Shown piece by piece: positions 1 through 10,766 of a DNA stretch of 64,000 nucleotides (the stretch's first letter is position 1; each line of letters opens with the position of its first letter). The notes under the pieces were generated by a model. The model searched no databases. It worked only from the letters and a program-made list of their open reading frames with translations, and was not told the DNA's origin. The DNA lies in assembly GCA_964030785.1 (NCBI GenBank), contig OZ034971.1, positions 34,749,804 through 34,813,803 on the forward strand. The letters run 5' to 3'. The stretch is from Siderastrea siderea (Eukaryota; Cnidaria; Anthozoa; Scleractinia; Rhizangiidae). Both the position numbers and the translations under genes were made by a program.

Positions 1-172
1 CATAGAGATAAGCATGCTAAGAGCCACAATCACCATAAAAATAATGTAGAACGAGAGGTAGATTGTGCCAAAGATCTGCGTAGTCGAGAAGGCAGGGTCA
101 CGAACTTCAATATGTTCTGCTTCAAGAAAACCGATCAACAGCCAGAACAAACGAAGAAGCGTATTCGTAGAT
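1..172 (-). CDS. TRPC-A pore exon (S5-pore-S6), partial
   Basis: This is the exon of a TRPC-like cation channel covering the pore loop and most of S6; it runs off the left end of the window. The acceptor ends in CTTAG just right of 172, and the frame opens with a codon split after two bases, matching the donor of the exon at 2074-2545. Readable landmarks are LLRLFWLLIGFLEAEHIEV, which aligns with the LFWSIFGLIN pore stretch of known TRPCs, then DPAFSTTQIFGTIYLSFY and a hydrophobic S6 ending near LSMLIS. The same exon recurs at 51901-52099 (TRPC-B) and 21527-21641 (TRPC-C). The frame is open throughout the visible part. Family assignment is from motif recognition; gating and ligand are unknown. 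Confidence 0.8.
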
Positions 173-264
173 CTAAGAATAAGAAATTGAAATATGGGAT
201 ACAGAACGTAAGCTGTCTGGAATCTTTAAAATGACGATAAAAATAATATTAAAAAAAAATTAAA

Positions 265-1090
265 AACGTTCCCTGGTTAAAAGGTTTAAAACGGTAAGCT
301 TTCGGCTACCAGTCTGTAGCCTTTGACGAACACTAGAATGGAAAGCGAATATTACAAATAGAAGCAATAAATGTGCGAAAAAAAAAACTAACAAACAGAA
401 ATCTGCAGTAAAAAATGTGTGAAAGCTGAAAGTGAATTCAAAAAAATGATGGATAGTCATAAAAGAATGGAATATTGCCTAGGCAATGGTTTTGAGTTAT
501 TGTCGGCATTGATGGTTTTCGCACTATTCCAGGATTCCCAAAGTCTTACGGACACGATAGCTGCCCTTGTCAATTACGCGTGCATTTTCAAAATCAATAG
601 GGGGTTGTTTGACCAAGCGTGGTTAGCAATATTTGAGCCTTTTACATATTTTTCGGGGTTTCTTTTGTGTTCTTTTTTTCGAGTTTGAAAGCATCTGCCA
701 GTCTCTCCAATGTAGTTCCAGGAGCAGTCTGAACATGGAATTTTCTAGACTGCGTTTGTTTGGAGATCCATGTGCTGTCTAAAGTTTGGAGACGGGAATT
801 CCTGTTGGAGAGTCCTCGGAGAATTTTGTAGGAGAATTCTCTGATCAATGGAATTTAAGATGTCATGAACGGTAGTGACGGCGTCTTTCTTGAAGACTAC
901 GAAGCTGTCATCAACATATCGCTTCCAAATTCTTGGTGGGATTGTGGAATTACTGATGGCTAATCTTTCAATTACTTCTATGCAAAGGTTAGCAATAACA
1001 GGGCTGACGGGGCTTCCCATTGCACAACCGTAAATCTGTTTATATAATTGGATTTGGTTGTGGTTGTAGTATCTATGTTTTTTCAAATGG
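265..1090 (-). mobile_element. Penelope-like element fragment (RT + GIY-YIG), minus copy
   Basis: This is a decayed Penelope-like retroelement. On the minus strand it reads part of a reverse transcriptase (YGCAMGSPVSPVIANL followed by RYVDDSFVVF, the YxDD catalytic box), then, after an apparent internal deletion near 830, a GIY-YIG endonuclease segment with CSDCSWNYIGETGRCF, TRKKEH and HAWSNN. The downstream tail reads ARVIDKGSYRVRKTLESW and SKPLPRQYSI. Such RT plus GIY-YIG fusions define Penelope-like elements. Frameshifts separate the pieces, so it is dead. The last ~535 bases are repeated in inverse orientation at about 1200-1740. Confidence 0.85.
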
Positions 1091-1104
1091 GCCGATCCAC
1101 CAGA

Positions 1105-1740
1105 AGCATACCGTGGTTTCGCTTGTCTTCCTTACATCAAGGGGCTAACTGAGCCACTCATGAGATTACTCCGTATAACAACGAAATCTGAGTAGACAGC
1201 AAACCCTTTAAAACTCTCCAACAAGAATTCCCGTCTCCAGCCCATAGATCTCCAAAATTCCATGTTCAGACTGCTCCTGGAACTACATAGGAGAGAATGG
1301 CAGATGCTTTCAAACTCGAAAGAAAGAACACAAAACAAACCTCAAAAACTATGCAAAAGGCTCAAATATTGCTAACTACGCTTGGTCAACCAACCACCTA
1401 ATTGACTCTGTACTTTGAAAATGCACGCGTAATTGACAAGGGCAATTATCGTGTCCGTAAGACTTTGGAATCCTGGCATAGTGCAAAAACCATCAATGCC
1501 GACAATAACTCAAAACCATTGCCTAGGCAATATTCCATTCTTTTATGACTATCCATCATTTCTTAAATTCGCTTTCAGCTTTCACACATTTTTTAACTGC
1601 ATATTTCTACTGTTTGTTACTTTTTTTCACACATTTATTGCTTATATTTGTAATTTTCGCTTTCCATTTTAGTGTTCGTCTAAGGCTACAGACTGATAGC
1701 CGAAAGCTTACCGTTTTAAACCTTTTTTTTTTACCAAAGA
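1105..1740 (+). mobile_element. Penelope-like element 3' fragment, plus copy
   Basis: This is a 5'-truncated copy of the same element, facing the minus-strand copy head to head. It starts in the connector after the RT (LPYIKGLTEPLMRLLRI), then carries the GIY-YIG domain (NYIGENGRCFQTRKKEH at about 1279-1330, NYAKGSNIANYAWSTNH) and the tail ending SKPLPRQYSI near 1530. In-frame stops and indels show it is not coding. Its 3' end (CCGAAAGCTTACCGTTTTAA) is the reverse complement of the start of the other copy near 280-300. Inverted or tandem truncated partners are a known habit of Penelope elements. Confidence 0.8.
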
Positions 1741-1796
1741 ACTCTTTTAAATTTTTTAAATATGTTTCATCCTCGTTACTCCTCCATCTTCAAAGA

Positions 1797-1828
1797 TAAT
1801 AATGATAATGATGATGATGATGATGTTG

Positions 1829-1888
<60 letters not shown>
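1797..1888. repeat. (GAT/AAT)n microsatellite
   Basis: GAT units pass into a run of about 25 AAT units. Long Asn or Ile open frames across it are artefacts of the repeat. Confidence 0.95.
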
Positions 1889-2073
1889 GAGTTATTGCAC
1901 TCAGACATGAACCTCTCGATGGCTATAAACTCAGACAAGACTCAACTTTGTGGATGTTTGTAGTACAAAATAAAGAGTTTGCTAACGTTCTGGATTTTAC
2001 CGACGCAAGAATGTGTGACAAATTTGTCATTGCAGCTTTCCAAGTCAAAATAAGCAAATGGCAGTTTACTTAC

Positions 2074-2545
2074 TTTTCGTAGGGATGTGAGATATCATAG
2101 TGAACCTCATTCTGCTTTCTCAGCTTGTTTTGTGCGGCAACGTAGTACGTGTATATCTTGGTCATGCCAGTGAAAAACGCAAAATACAACAGAAGGAAGA
2201 TCAGGAGAAACTTGAGCACATCTTTGAGCATTTTGTACAGGGACAACTGCAAAGGCCCAAGAGTTGAGTTGACTTGAAACACGTGAGCAAGGTGGAAGAA
2301 GGCCATCACTGAGGCGCTAGCATAGATCATATCAGCCCAAATAAACTCTGGACTCCTTGGTTTCCATTGATTATCGTTAGCACCCCATGCGATGAACCAC
2401 AGCACGTAAGCTACAATAAAAGTAACTATGATAAGGGTGTCAACGACGTTCCACCACTTTGAGTAGTATATGACCAATCCTTGTCGATACACCTCCAGGA
2501 GCTCCACCACAAAGAATCCCAGTATAAACGCTAGTATCACGAAGT
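2074..2545 (-). CDS. TRPC-A exon covering S2-S5
   Basis: This transmembrane-core exon of the TRPC-like channel lies between an AACAG acceptor and an AA|GTAAGT donor. It carries 156 complete codons plus split codons that match the neighbouring exons. It reads FVILAFILGFFVVELLEVY (S2), WWNVVDTLIIVTFIVAYVLW (S3), an S4-like stretch FFHLAHVFQVNSTLGPLQLS, then KMLKDVLKFLLIFLLLYFAF (S5). FQVNSTLGPLQLSLYKML matches the conserved TRPC block around SHLGPLQISLGRML, which is the strongest family evidence. The frame is intact, whereas the TRPC-B counterpart at 53754-54221 has lost four bases in S5. Confidence 0.88.
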
Positions 2546-2631
2546 CTGTTAAAACAAGAACAAGTTTACAACAAGGATTGACTGGATAATAAGAATCATT
2601 CTGTAGCTCTACACGGTAAATCTGATTTATT

Positions 2632-2821
2632 TATCCATCCATCCATCCATCCATCCATCCATCCATCCATCCATCCATCCATCCATCCATCCATAGAGGT
2701 TTCTATTCTATTCTATTCTATTCTATTCTATTCATTCATCCATCCATCCATCCATCCATCCCTCCCTAACTCCCTCCCTCCATCCAACCATCCTTCCATC
2801 CATCCATCCATCCATCCATCG
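2632..2821. repeat. (ATCC)n / (ATTCT)n compound microsatellite
   Basis: ATCC units (2632-2694), an ATTCT pentamer run (about 2700-2733), then more CATC units to 2821. A LINE fragment begins directly at its right edge. Confidence 0.95.
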
Positions 2822-3740
2822 AAAAACTCAGACAGTGGCTTTGCGCAAACCAACTCACTCTGAACATATTAAAAACTGAATACTTGGTAGTTGGTTCAAG
2901 ACAAAGAATTGCGACAGTCACTGCAAGTCTTGATCTCTCTATAAACGGCATATTATTAAAAAAAGTTAATTGCAGTAAATGCCTAGGTGTAGAACTAGAC
3001 GAATTTCTTTCATGGGATTCCTACATCACAAGTGTCTGTAAGAAGGTGTCATCGGGCATAGGTATTATAAAAAAGATCAAGCCTTTTATTCCATCGCGCA
3101 GTTTAATTGACAATTACCAGTCAATCGTTGAACCATATTTCAAATATTGTAGTATTGTTTGGAATGGCATTAGTGAGGGCCTGGCCGAAAAACTCCAAAA
3201 GTTACAAAATCGCGCAGCACGAATTATCACACAAAAGACATGTTAGAAAGACATGTTAGAAAAACTCGGATGGTCAAACCTTAAGGAGAGAAGAAATAAA
3301 CAGAAAGCTCTGATGATGTTCAAAATTATTAACGGCATGACACCAGTTTACTTAAAGGATATGTTCTCAAAGAACATTGGCACGTCATGTTATAACCTTC
3401 GAACATCAAGAGAAGACATCGGTTTACCGAGAGCCAGAACCGACTATTACAGAAACAGTTTCGCCTTCACTGGGGCGAAAATTTGGAATTCGCTTCCAAA
3501 TGATCTGAAATGTGAACGGTCGCTCGAATCCTTTGAAAACAAGCTCAAATCTCTCAACTTCTGTATCGATTTTTAAATACATATATATTTCTTTTTTTTT
3601 TTTTAAATTGTAATACATGATACTTAAGGTTAGTTAGCTTAGCATTTGAAAACACTATTTGTAAATCTTGCACGGCTTTTGTGTAAACCAAAGATACTAT
3701 TGTAATTTTGACAAAACCACCGTTTTTAAATAAAGTTTTC
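2821..3740 (+). mobile_element. CR1/L2-like non-LTR retrotransposon 3' end
   Basis: This is the C-terminal part of a non-LTR reverse transcriptase, 5'-truncated exactly at an ATCC microsatellite. It reads [45 protein letters not shown] and KLQKLQNRAARIITQ, then LEKLGWSNLKERR and [19 protein letters not shown], ending RNA-element style with AATAAAG and a TCTA/ATCC tail. These motifs belong to the thumb and C-terminal region of CR1/L2/Jockey-type LINEs. The frame is broken by a perfect 13-bp tandem duplication at 3234-3259 (AAAGACATGTTAG twice), which creates a stop. It is a fossil. Confidence 0.8.
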
Positions 3741-3831
3741 TATCTATCTAACTATTCATCCACCCATCCATCCATCCACCCCTCCAAGCCTCCCTCCTTC
3801 CATCCATCCATCCATCCATCCATCCATCCAT

Positions 3832-3867
<36 letters not shown>

Positions 3868-3894
3868 CCATCCATCCATCCATTCATCCATCAT
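3740..3894. repeat. (TCTA)n-(ATCC)n microsatellite
   Basis: TCTA units followed by about 30 ATCC units with a few variants, forming the 3' tail of the LINE fragment to its left and abutting a second LINE 3' end on its right. Confidence 0.95.
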
Positions 3895-3895
3895 T

Positions 3896-4200
3896 CCAGA
3901 AAACAGCTTTGCATTTACTGGGGCCGCAATTTGGAATGCACTACCAGATGACTTGAAACAATTACCATCTGTTAGTGCTTTCAAAAAGAAAATGAAGACT
4001 TATAGTTTTGCATCGACAACAAAAATTAGGTATTCTATATATTAAACAACTCGCTTTTATTCTGTTAACGTACACACTTTCATAACGATTATTTGTATGC
4101 CTCACGGCTTTTAGGTAGAACAGATTTTCTAATGTTATATAATAACATATGTAAATTTGATAAAATTACCGTGTTTTAATAAAGTTTTCTATTCTATTTT
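3896..4200 (+). mobile_element. Second CR1/L2-like LINE 3' end
   Basis: A shorter piece of a related element. [19 protein letters not shown] and the following [15 protein letters not shown] parallel the end of the previous fragment; a stop codon follows at about 4045. It ends with AATAAAGTTTTCTATTCTA and runs into the next microsatellite. Both of its edges are ATCC-type repeats. Confidence 0.75.
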
Positions 4201-4258
4201 ATTTCTATCCATTCATCCGTCCATCCATTTGTCCGTCCATCCGTCCGTCCGTCCGTCC

Positions 4259-4300
<42 letters not shown>

Positions 4301-4365
4301 GTGTCTGTCTGTCTGTTTATTTATTTATTTGTTCATTAATTGATTGATAGATTGATTGATTTGTT
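4200..4365. repeat. ATCC/GTCC/GTCT/TTTA/TGAT microsatellite
   Basis: A tetranucleotide tract that drifts from ATCC to GTCC to GTCT (about 14 units), TTTA and TGAT. It looks like successive point mutations spread by slippage. Confidence 0.9.
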
Positions 4366-7300
4366 TATTTCCCATGGTCTATTTAAAAAAAAAAGCGCAA
4401 TAGTGTTATTTCAGGTTTAAAAAGAGAGGCGAGGGGAAGCGTTTTAAGATGTTGAGCGTTTTTTGCACGACTTCAAAAACATTCCCACATAGGTGCGTCA
4501 TTGTGGAGTGAAAAAAAAAAAAAAGAAAAACAAAGCAAAACAATCGCCCTTGTGTGGAAGGAGCGATAAGCCAAGTAGAAAAATAGCAAGGTATTAATAT
4601 GCATTTTGAACTTGTCTAACAAGTCTTGAATGCAGGAAGTATATTCATCTCGTTACACTAACTTGGGTAAGTGTAACGAGATGATATTTTTCTAGAGAAA
4701 AACGAGATAATTTTTTTCTTTAAAAAAAAAAACTAATGAAAACTGATATTACAAAATTATTTTAATTTTTTGTGTGCTTGTTGTTCTGACTAACAATATT
4801 AAAACGGGGTATTTTATGCAGCTCGCGAAAAGCCCCAGGGGCAAGTTCATAAAACTCCGTGTCCGGCGTAAGTCCTCACGTCAGACGTTCACTCGATCCA
4901 GTCGAAGTCACTATTTTAACGACTGACGTTAGCAGTTATGTCCAGCGTTAGGTTGTATGCAACTCACACCAGAGGCATTAGTCCCCGCCAATGTTCTCCC
5001 TTCTCTCAAGGTGCGAAATATATTACGGTCGCTCCGAGATACGAGCCCAAGTGGTGTAAATTTTTAAGGTGCATCTAACCCCAAAATTTAGTTCCGCGTC
5101 AAATAAATTCTGTTATCATTTGGAGTATTTCGTCACAAAAAGTTTTTGATGTGGTTTAATCCCTGATTTTCTGTGTGCGGTTGAAGTACGGGAAATCGGG
5201 TGAAAATAGACACCATTTTGGTTCAGGGTCGAGTAGTGAGGGCATGGGACTAGTCACAAATCAAGAGCTCGCAGTCTCGTGCTATCTCTATCGGAGCTAT
5301 ATTTCTCTTGAGCTCTCAAAGATGTACAGAAAACATTTGACCGTTGGTATTGCTCCGAGTCGTAGTAACCAAAGAAACGAATTGAATCACAAGAAGTATC
5401 ACCATATAATACAGCATTTTTTTGACGATGACCGACCAGAGGTGAAGAGTCGAAATGAGTAATAGCGAACAAGGCGGCAGCCTTCCAAGCACTCGATACT
5501 ATGCTCGATGCCTTTTAAGCAAAGACTTGTTGTCGCAGAAGAAGGTATCCGATCAAACGATTAAGCTTTTTGTGTATTTCCAATGACTCAACGACCGATT
5601 AATCACAGAATACTCTGCCACGCAAAAGTATTTTTTGTGGAGCTCTCTACGCGCAGGAATTTATTACCTTTGCGAATTATTCAAGTTGGTTACACGGTAA
5701 GCGCTAAATAATTACATGTAAGCTGTGCCCAAAACAGCCTAGGGTTTAAAATTAAAGACCGTATTTATAGAAAGTAATCCTTCAGCAGAACCGAACGGAC
5801 TTTCTCCACAATAACAAACCATTGCCATTATTCCTTATTCTAGTCTACGAACGTGCCTTGCTATAGTAAAGAATTTTATCTTGAGTCATTTTAAATCACT
5901 CGAGCATGACAAAACACTACTGTGCAGAGATCCCTTGTTCATATCTTCCGTTGAAGTAGACTGCAAGCAGTCTCTTTCTTCTTTTATTACCATTTTTTTT
6001 TGCGAAAAAAGCCACTAGAAGATCAAAGTGCGAGCGATGAGCGGCAAAGCCTAGAGTCGCGAGTTTAGTAGCGAGGGCCGGTTGATTTACTTAACTTGTA
6101 CATTTCCGCTCGCGCGTAAGATCTGAGGAAACTGCTCGCACGTTGAAGCGAGAAAAACGATTGGTAAGATAATGTCAGTTGAACTGATATTAACCAACTC
6201 TCGTGCTTATAATTCTTACCAATGTCCTTTAGAAAATAATTGCCTTCCTGATTCGCTACTGTTATAAATTGTTGCTATTGTTAATGCTGATTATAGAAAT
6301 GGTCGAAAATGGACAAGACGTAAGTATATCGCAGTTTCCACATTTACTCCTATGTAAACTAAATAAATGAAGAAAGGAATGCTTATTAAAATCTCCATTT
6401 CTATAAGAGATTCCCTCAGCTTGAATACAAATCTCAAATGCGAGAAGCGAAGAGCAGGGAAACCAAGACCAAACGTGAAGACCGAGCGTGCGAAATAAAA
6501 TGTAAACACTCACGGGCGAAGCTCATCATTCCAGCTTCTTTGCAGCCCTCCAAGGCCAATCGTTGCTTTATTTGCTGTTCCAGTTCTTAGGTTTGCCTTT
6601 ATTTCCTTTTTGCATTGAGCGATTCATTCTTCGTTGGTTAGCGGGTTATTAGCAGATATGGTCAGGACGGCTCTTTCTTCATCATTTGTCGGTGTACTGT
6701 CGACTTCATGTTCCCCATCTATCTCGTATTCAGAGCTAAATCACCAGAATCCGTGTAGCTCGTCTCAGTATCTGCTTTGGATTACAACATTGGAATTTTA
6801 GTCATACTATGACTTTGTTCGAATTAGCTAGAAGGTCAGAAGGCTTCGATCAACAAGTAAAGCTAGAGAAACACAGCTAAACTGGGCGGCTTGGAATTCT
6901 TGGTTCTTGATCTTACGTCGCAACTACGGCTCGCCCCAGGTTCCTCTAACTGGGACTTGAACCAAATTTTTGTTGAATTTAACAGGGCGCAGTAAATCGA
7001 GAATTTAACCAAATCAGAAAATTTTTGCGAAGAAATGTTCCAAAACGTTTTAGGGGTTAGGTGCACTTTAAGTTGGTGATTTATTGACTTTCATGGAAAT
7101 TTTGGCGAATCAAGGCTAAACGACTGAAATTGTATTTCTTTGACTGAGCAAAAACTGAACGTCTGGGGTAACTGACCCGCAAAAAATATGAAAGAAAACA
7201 AGAAACGCCCTTGAGGCATTAGACCCCGTCGTTGTTCTCCCTCCCCTCTGGGTACAAAAAAAAATACTTAATATGGTCACTCAAGATGAGCCCAAATGGT

Positions 7301-7870
7301 GCAAATTTTTGAAGGTGGTGATTTACCGTACCTTTGACGTGTTTGCTGCCATTCTTACATACGTTTTCTCTGCAACCTTCTTCCTGTGATAATCTTAATC
7401 CCCTGTAGTATATAGGAAGTATGACCAGTCCCATTTTCCTTGTCCTTACACCCTGTTCTAGCCTGCGTGACTAAGAGCGTGACGAAATATTCTTATCATA
7501 GATTGACTTAGTTACGTTGTGTAAGAACCCAAATAGTTCTTTCTAGGCCATGATTTGATGAGTGAATTGACGCGAGCAAGAAAGTTCCCGGGATCGGCTT
7601 TTGAGTTTGAGTAATGTTTACATGCCACGTTATTGCGCCCACAAAATAAGAATTCATCATGCTATCTTGAATCTTTTGCTTTCAAAGCTCGCTAGCAACT
7701 GCGTCCTTTCCCCCAGCGAAGAGAAGTTAACTCCATTGAATTCCTTGCACTTTTAAACACTAATTTCCCTAAAGATTTTGCCGAAGCAAAGCAAAACTGT
7801 CGGGAAATGCTTGCATTTTCACTGTTGAATATTTAACCTTGTTTGTTTGGCAGAGCGAGAACCGGAAGCT
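4366..7870. other. TRPC-A intron sequence, no gene seen
   Basis: No protein domain is recognisable. Two diverged copies of a short repeat occur at about 4970-5100 and 7205-7325 (shared CATTAG, GTTCTCCCTTC, GAGCCCAA and TGGTG(T/C)AAATTTTT segments). A 15-bp perfect hairpin lies at 4645-4684. Open frames such as 5175-5462 show no domain and no start context. Confidence 0.6.
4645..4684. repeat. Perfect 15-bp inverted repeat, 10-nt loop
   Basis: TCATCTCGTTACACT, a ten-base spacer, then its exact reverse complement AGTGTAACGAGATGA. A minimal MITE, a foldback remnant or a structured intronic RNA are all possible. No poly-T tract follows. Confidence 0.85.
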
Positions 7871-7933
7871 CGGGTCGATTAATCCACGAAAACAGCAAGA
7901 TCGAATCGGTGACTATCAAAACTTGCTTTTTGA

Positions 7934-8789
7934 CCCGGGGGGGGGGGTACTCCCATATACACGCTATATAGGTATCTGCCGCTGTGAAGGGTATGGTTTT
8001 CAAGCTGTTTAGTCTGGGATAGGGTACGAAAATCAGAGAGTTTTGGTCTAGAATAGGGTATCATTTTCAAGGAATCTAATCAGTTGGTTGGAGAAATTAG
8101 TCTAGACTAGGTTTCCCGGCAATTGACACTAAAAAGAAATCAATTTGGCAAATTTACCGGCAACTAGCAAAGAAAGCGTTAATAGAGATGGGTTTAATAC
8201 CCAGGATAGGTTATCACTGAAAACACTGCTGGATATCCTAGACTGTCAACATTCGGGATTTAGACAGAAATCGGTGGTTTTTAACAATAGCTAAAAACAA
8301 ACAGTTGATTGTTCTTCGTAATGCGTACGTGCGTGCTCAAGACAACTCAGCGTGTGACTGACGAGGTTAATACGGAGTCGAATAGCCAACCTGGGTCTTT
8401 AGACGCTTTTGCCTTGATTTTGCCTTTGGTATTCCAACAACGTTCGTTTTTTGCTGTTGTATCCGAAAGGCAACACTCATGATGGTTCTTTATTCACTCA
8501 GGTTAACCTGAAATTGAGGACTTGATGGAAACAAAAACTGAACAAGTATAAATAAACTTTTATTTTGAGAGCATTATTTAAAATGTGACGTAACATTTTG
8601 TTTTCGCTGGACTGTGTTAGTAATGGAGTTTCTCAAAAATAGCTAGTCTGGGATAGGGTTACGGATTTTTGGTGTTTAGTCTAGTATAGGGTTGCAAAAT
8701 GCACCTCAACTTGGTCTAGTTTAGGGTAAGGGTTTCAGAGTCCCAGCGGCACACCCCCGCCCAAAAATTTGCAGAGTACCCCCCCGGGC
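7934..8789. mobile_element. MITE-like element with GGGGGTACTC ends
   Basis: The left end reads CCCGGGGGG with a long G run followed by TACTCCC. The right end reads GAGTACCCCCCCGGG, its inverse. CTTTTTG lies on both sides and may be the target duplication. Inside, the motif TAGTCTGGGATAGGGT or close variants recurs (about 8012, 8046, 8642, 8685), but no open frame. It sits at the left edge of repeat R copy 1. Direct repeats of GGTCGATTAATCCACGAAAA at about 7873 and 9151 enclose the whole block. Confidence 0.7.
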
Positions 8790-9155
8790 TTTTTGTTTGA
8801 ACTTGTTCTCTTCTGTGAGGCTTAAGGGGGCCTTTTGCAAAATAGAAGAAGCGATTGAAACTTAGTCGTCGATCTCCTGCCTGCTGAATTTTGAGAAATT
8901 GCACGCTTTATATATTTTTATTACCAGGGTCAAAGAGCATTTCAAATCAAATCAGAAACGCCTGAACGCTTTGATTTCAACAATAGCCGCTTTGATGTCG
9001 CGTCTAGTGATTAATTCAGGGGCTTACGAGGTGTGTTAAAGATGAAATTTTATGAAAAAAAAAAACTATATTCAAACTTGAAAACCTTTCGGATCTTTTT
9101 TCTTTCGGACACAAAACTTCAGACAAGGTGCATCCATGCATATTTGCATGGGTCG
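8788..9155. repeat. Repeat R, copy 1
   Basis: About 370 bp closely matching 13362-13725 and 59465-59865: same blocks TCTGTGAGGCTTAA, AATAGAAGAAGCG, ATTACCAGGGTCAAAGAGCA, AATCAGAAACGCC and TTTCGGATC. The other two copies lie just upstream of TRPC-A and TRPC-B, whereas this one is inside a TRPC-A intron. It may be a dispersed repeat rather than a promoter. Confidence 0.8.
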
Positions 9156-10390
9156 ATTAATCCACGAAAATAAGAAAGATCGAATCGGTGACTATCAAAG
9201 CTTGCTAGCATCTTCGTCCTTCCTCTCGTACGCGTCGAAGGGATTTTTATGCCATTGCCTTAGTAATTAATGTGTCTTAGTAATTTTACACACCGACTTT
9301 CATGAGAATTTTGACGAATCGACGCTCAACGACCGGAGGTAATGTGACGTAATGTGTCTCCAGTTGCCTTCCCCCACCCCCTGGAACTAGGTCGACTCTT
9401 CGTGTAAGCGTCACCAAGTGTTCCTATCATTTTAAAGTGAGTTTAGGGAGGAGCTGGCGTTGTTGCTGAGGGGTTTTTTTGGATCGCATCTTGTCATACG
9501 CTGTTTTGAAGCGTTTTGTGCTGCTAGATTAGTGAAATAGATGAAAATCTGAATGTTAAAAATCGACATTGCGCGTGCATAACTAGTGCTAGTCCCCAAC
9601 AGCACATTAAAAAGAAAAATCCTTAAAACTTTGGGAAGAAAGAAGATCGAGTTCAGACTTTTCTTGCGAAAGGGAGATAATTAATTTATAATCTGATGGA
9701 AACAATAACTGCTATTACAAAGAATAGATAAACTACATTATAAAATGTATAAATATACGTACTTATGACGTCATAACTGCCATAATAATGCAAATTTCAA
9801 GAAATCGATTCGTTACGATTTGTATCTTGATGGCTGTTAAATATTAGCACTGCTCTGAATAACCAAAACTGTGTGTGTTTGAGTTTTAGGCTTTTTTCTG
9901 TTCAGGTCACGTGACCTACCCAATATGGTTGTGATGCGAAAACCTTGAACTCCTTTCCCATAGAACAAATGTGGCCAAGCAGCTTATCTGAGGAAGTCAA
10001 GGTTTTCAAGATATGATAACTAGGACCTTCCCATAGCAACGATATAGTAGTGAAGAGTCTCCCCCCTTAACAAGGGACATGGTAAGGTGAGGCTTCACAT
10101 CTCACAAAAGCGTCTCAAGGTGTCTCATCAGTGCCATAGACGCCTTTCCACGATGTTAAACCCATTAGCGTGCGACCTCATACAGTAAGCAGTAATCCAT
10201 CCCTCCCAAGGGCCAGCTCTTATGTCATTGTGAACCTACTAACATAATAACTGTATTTTATCAATCATTTTGGTTTGGTGATGCATCATTGGAAGCCTCT
10301 ATCAAACATGATACTATATTCTTTCATCTGCTTTTCAGAAGCTCATTGAGTGATACCAGTTACAAGAAAGTTTAATTCTTATGTACTTAC
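9156..10390. other. TRPC-A intron sequence
   Basis: Nothing coding is visible. The part near 9290-9480 is a loose duplicate of about 7070-7500 (shared GACTTTCATG, AATTTTGGCGAATC-like and CCTATCAT blocks). Confidence 0.5.
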
Positions 10391-10766
10391 CGAGTGCGGA
10401 GAGCCCTGCTAGGGATGTTTCGAAGTTTGTTTCAAAGGTGTTGGCACCAATAACGCAAAGAAACGCCAGGTATCCAGTGGTGTGGTTGACGAACTTGGAA
10501 TAAGGATGCTCGAAAGTGTTTCTTACAAGACGACAGCAACACCACTTGCAACGACCACCTAAGTTTAACCAGTTGGAGCAACCCACTCTTTTCACATAGA
10601 GATGTGCAAGATGACAAGGGACGTAGATCAAACTGAAGACAGCCACTAAGGGCAGTTGAATGAGGACAGCCCAAATTAACTTTACTGGTAAGTTTCTGTC
10701 TTGCCAACAGGGATCCTTGTAAATGACATCATTGAGAATAGACTGACATCTGGGGCTTGCCGCAAA
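10391..10766 (-). CDS. TRPC-A exon covering pre-S1 and S1
   Basis: This exon lies between a TTTCAG acceptor and a G|GTAAGT donor and encodes about 125 residues. It opens with FAASPRCQSILNDVIY, followed by DPCWQDRNLPVKLIW, which matches the TRPC pre-S1 region (HPNCQQLL...WR...WAVK). A hydrophobic S1 follows (AVLIQLPLVAVFSLIYVP), then a cysteine-rich linker (CKWCCC), FEHPYSKFVNHTTGYLAFL (compare TRPC FIKFICHTASYLTFL) and the end of S2. The open frame is intact. The TRPC-B version at 57229-57580 is 24 bases shorter, an in-frame loss in the cysteine-rich linker. Confidence 0.85.

Noticed and set aside
5175..5462. 95-residue open frame
   Set aside because: No domain, no start context, no matching frame in the duplicated intron; likely chance.
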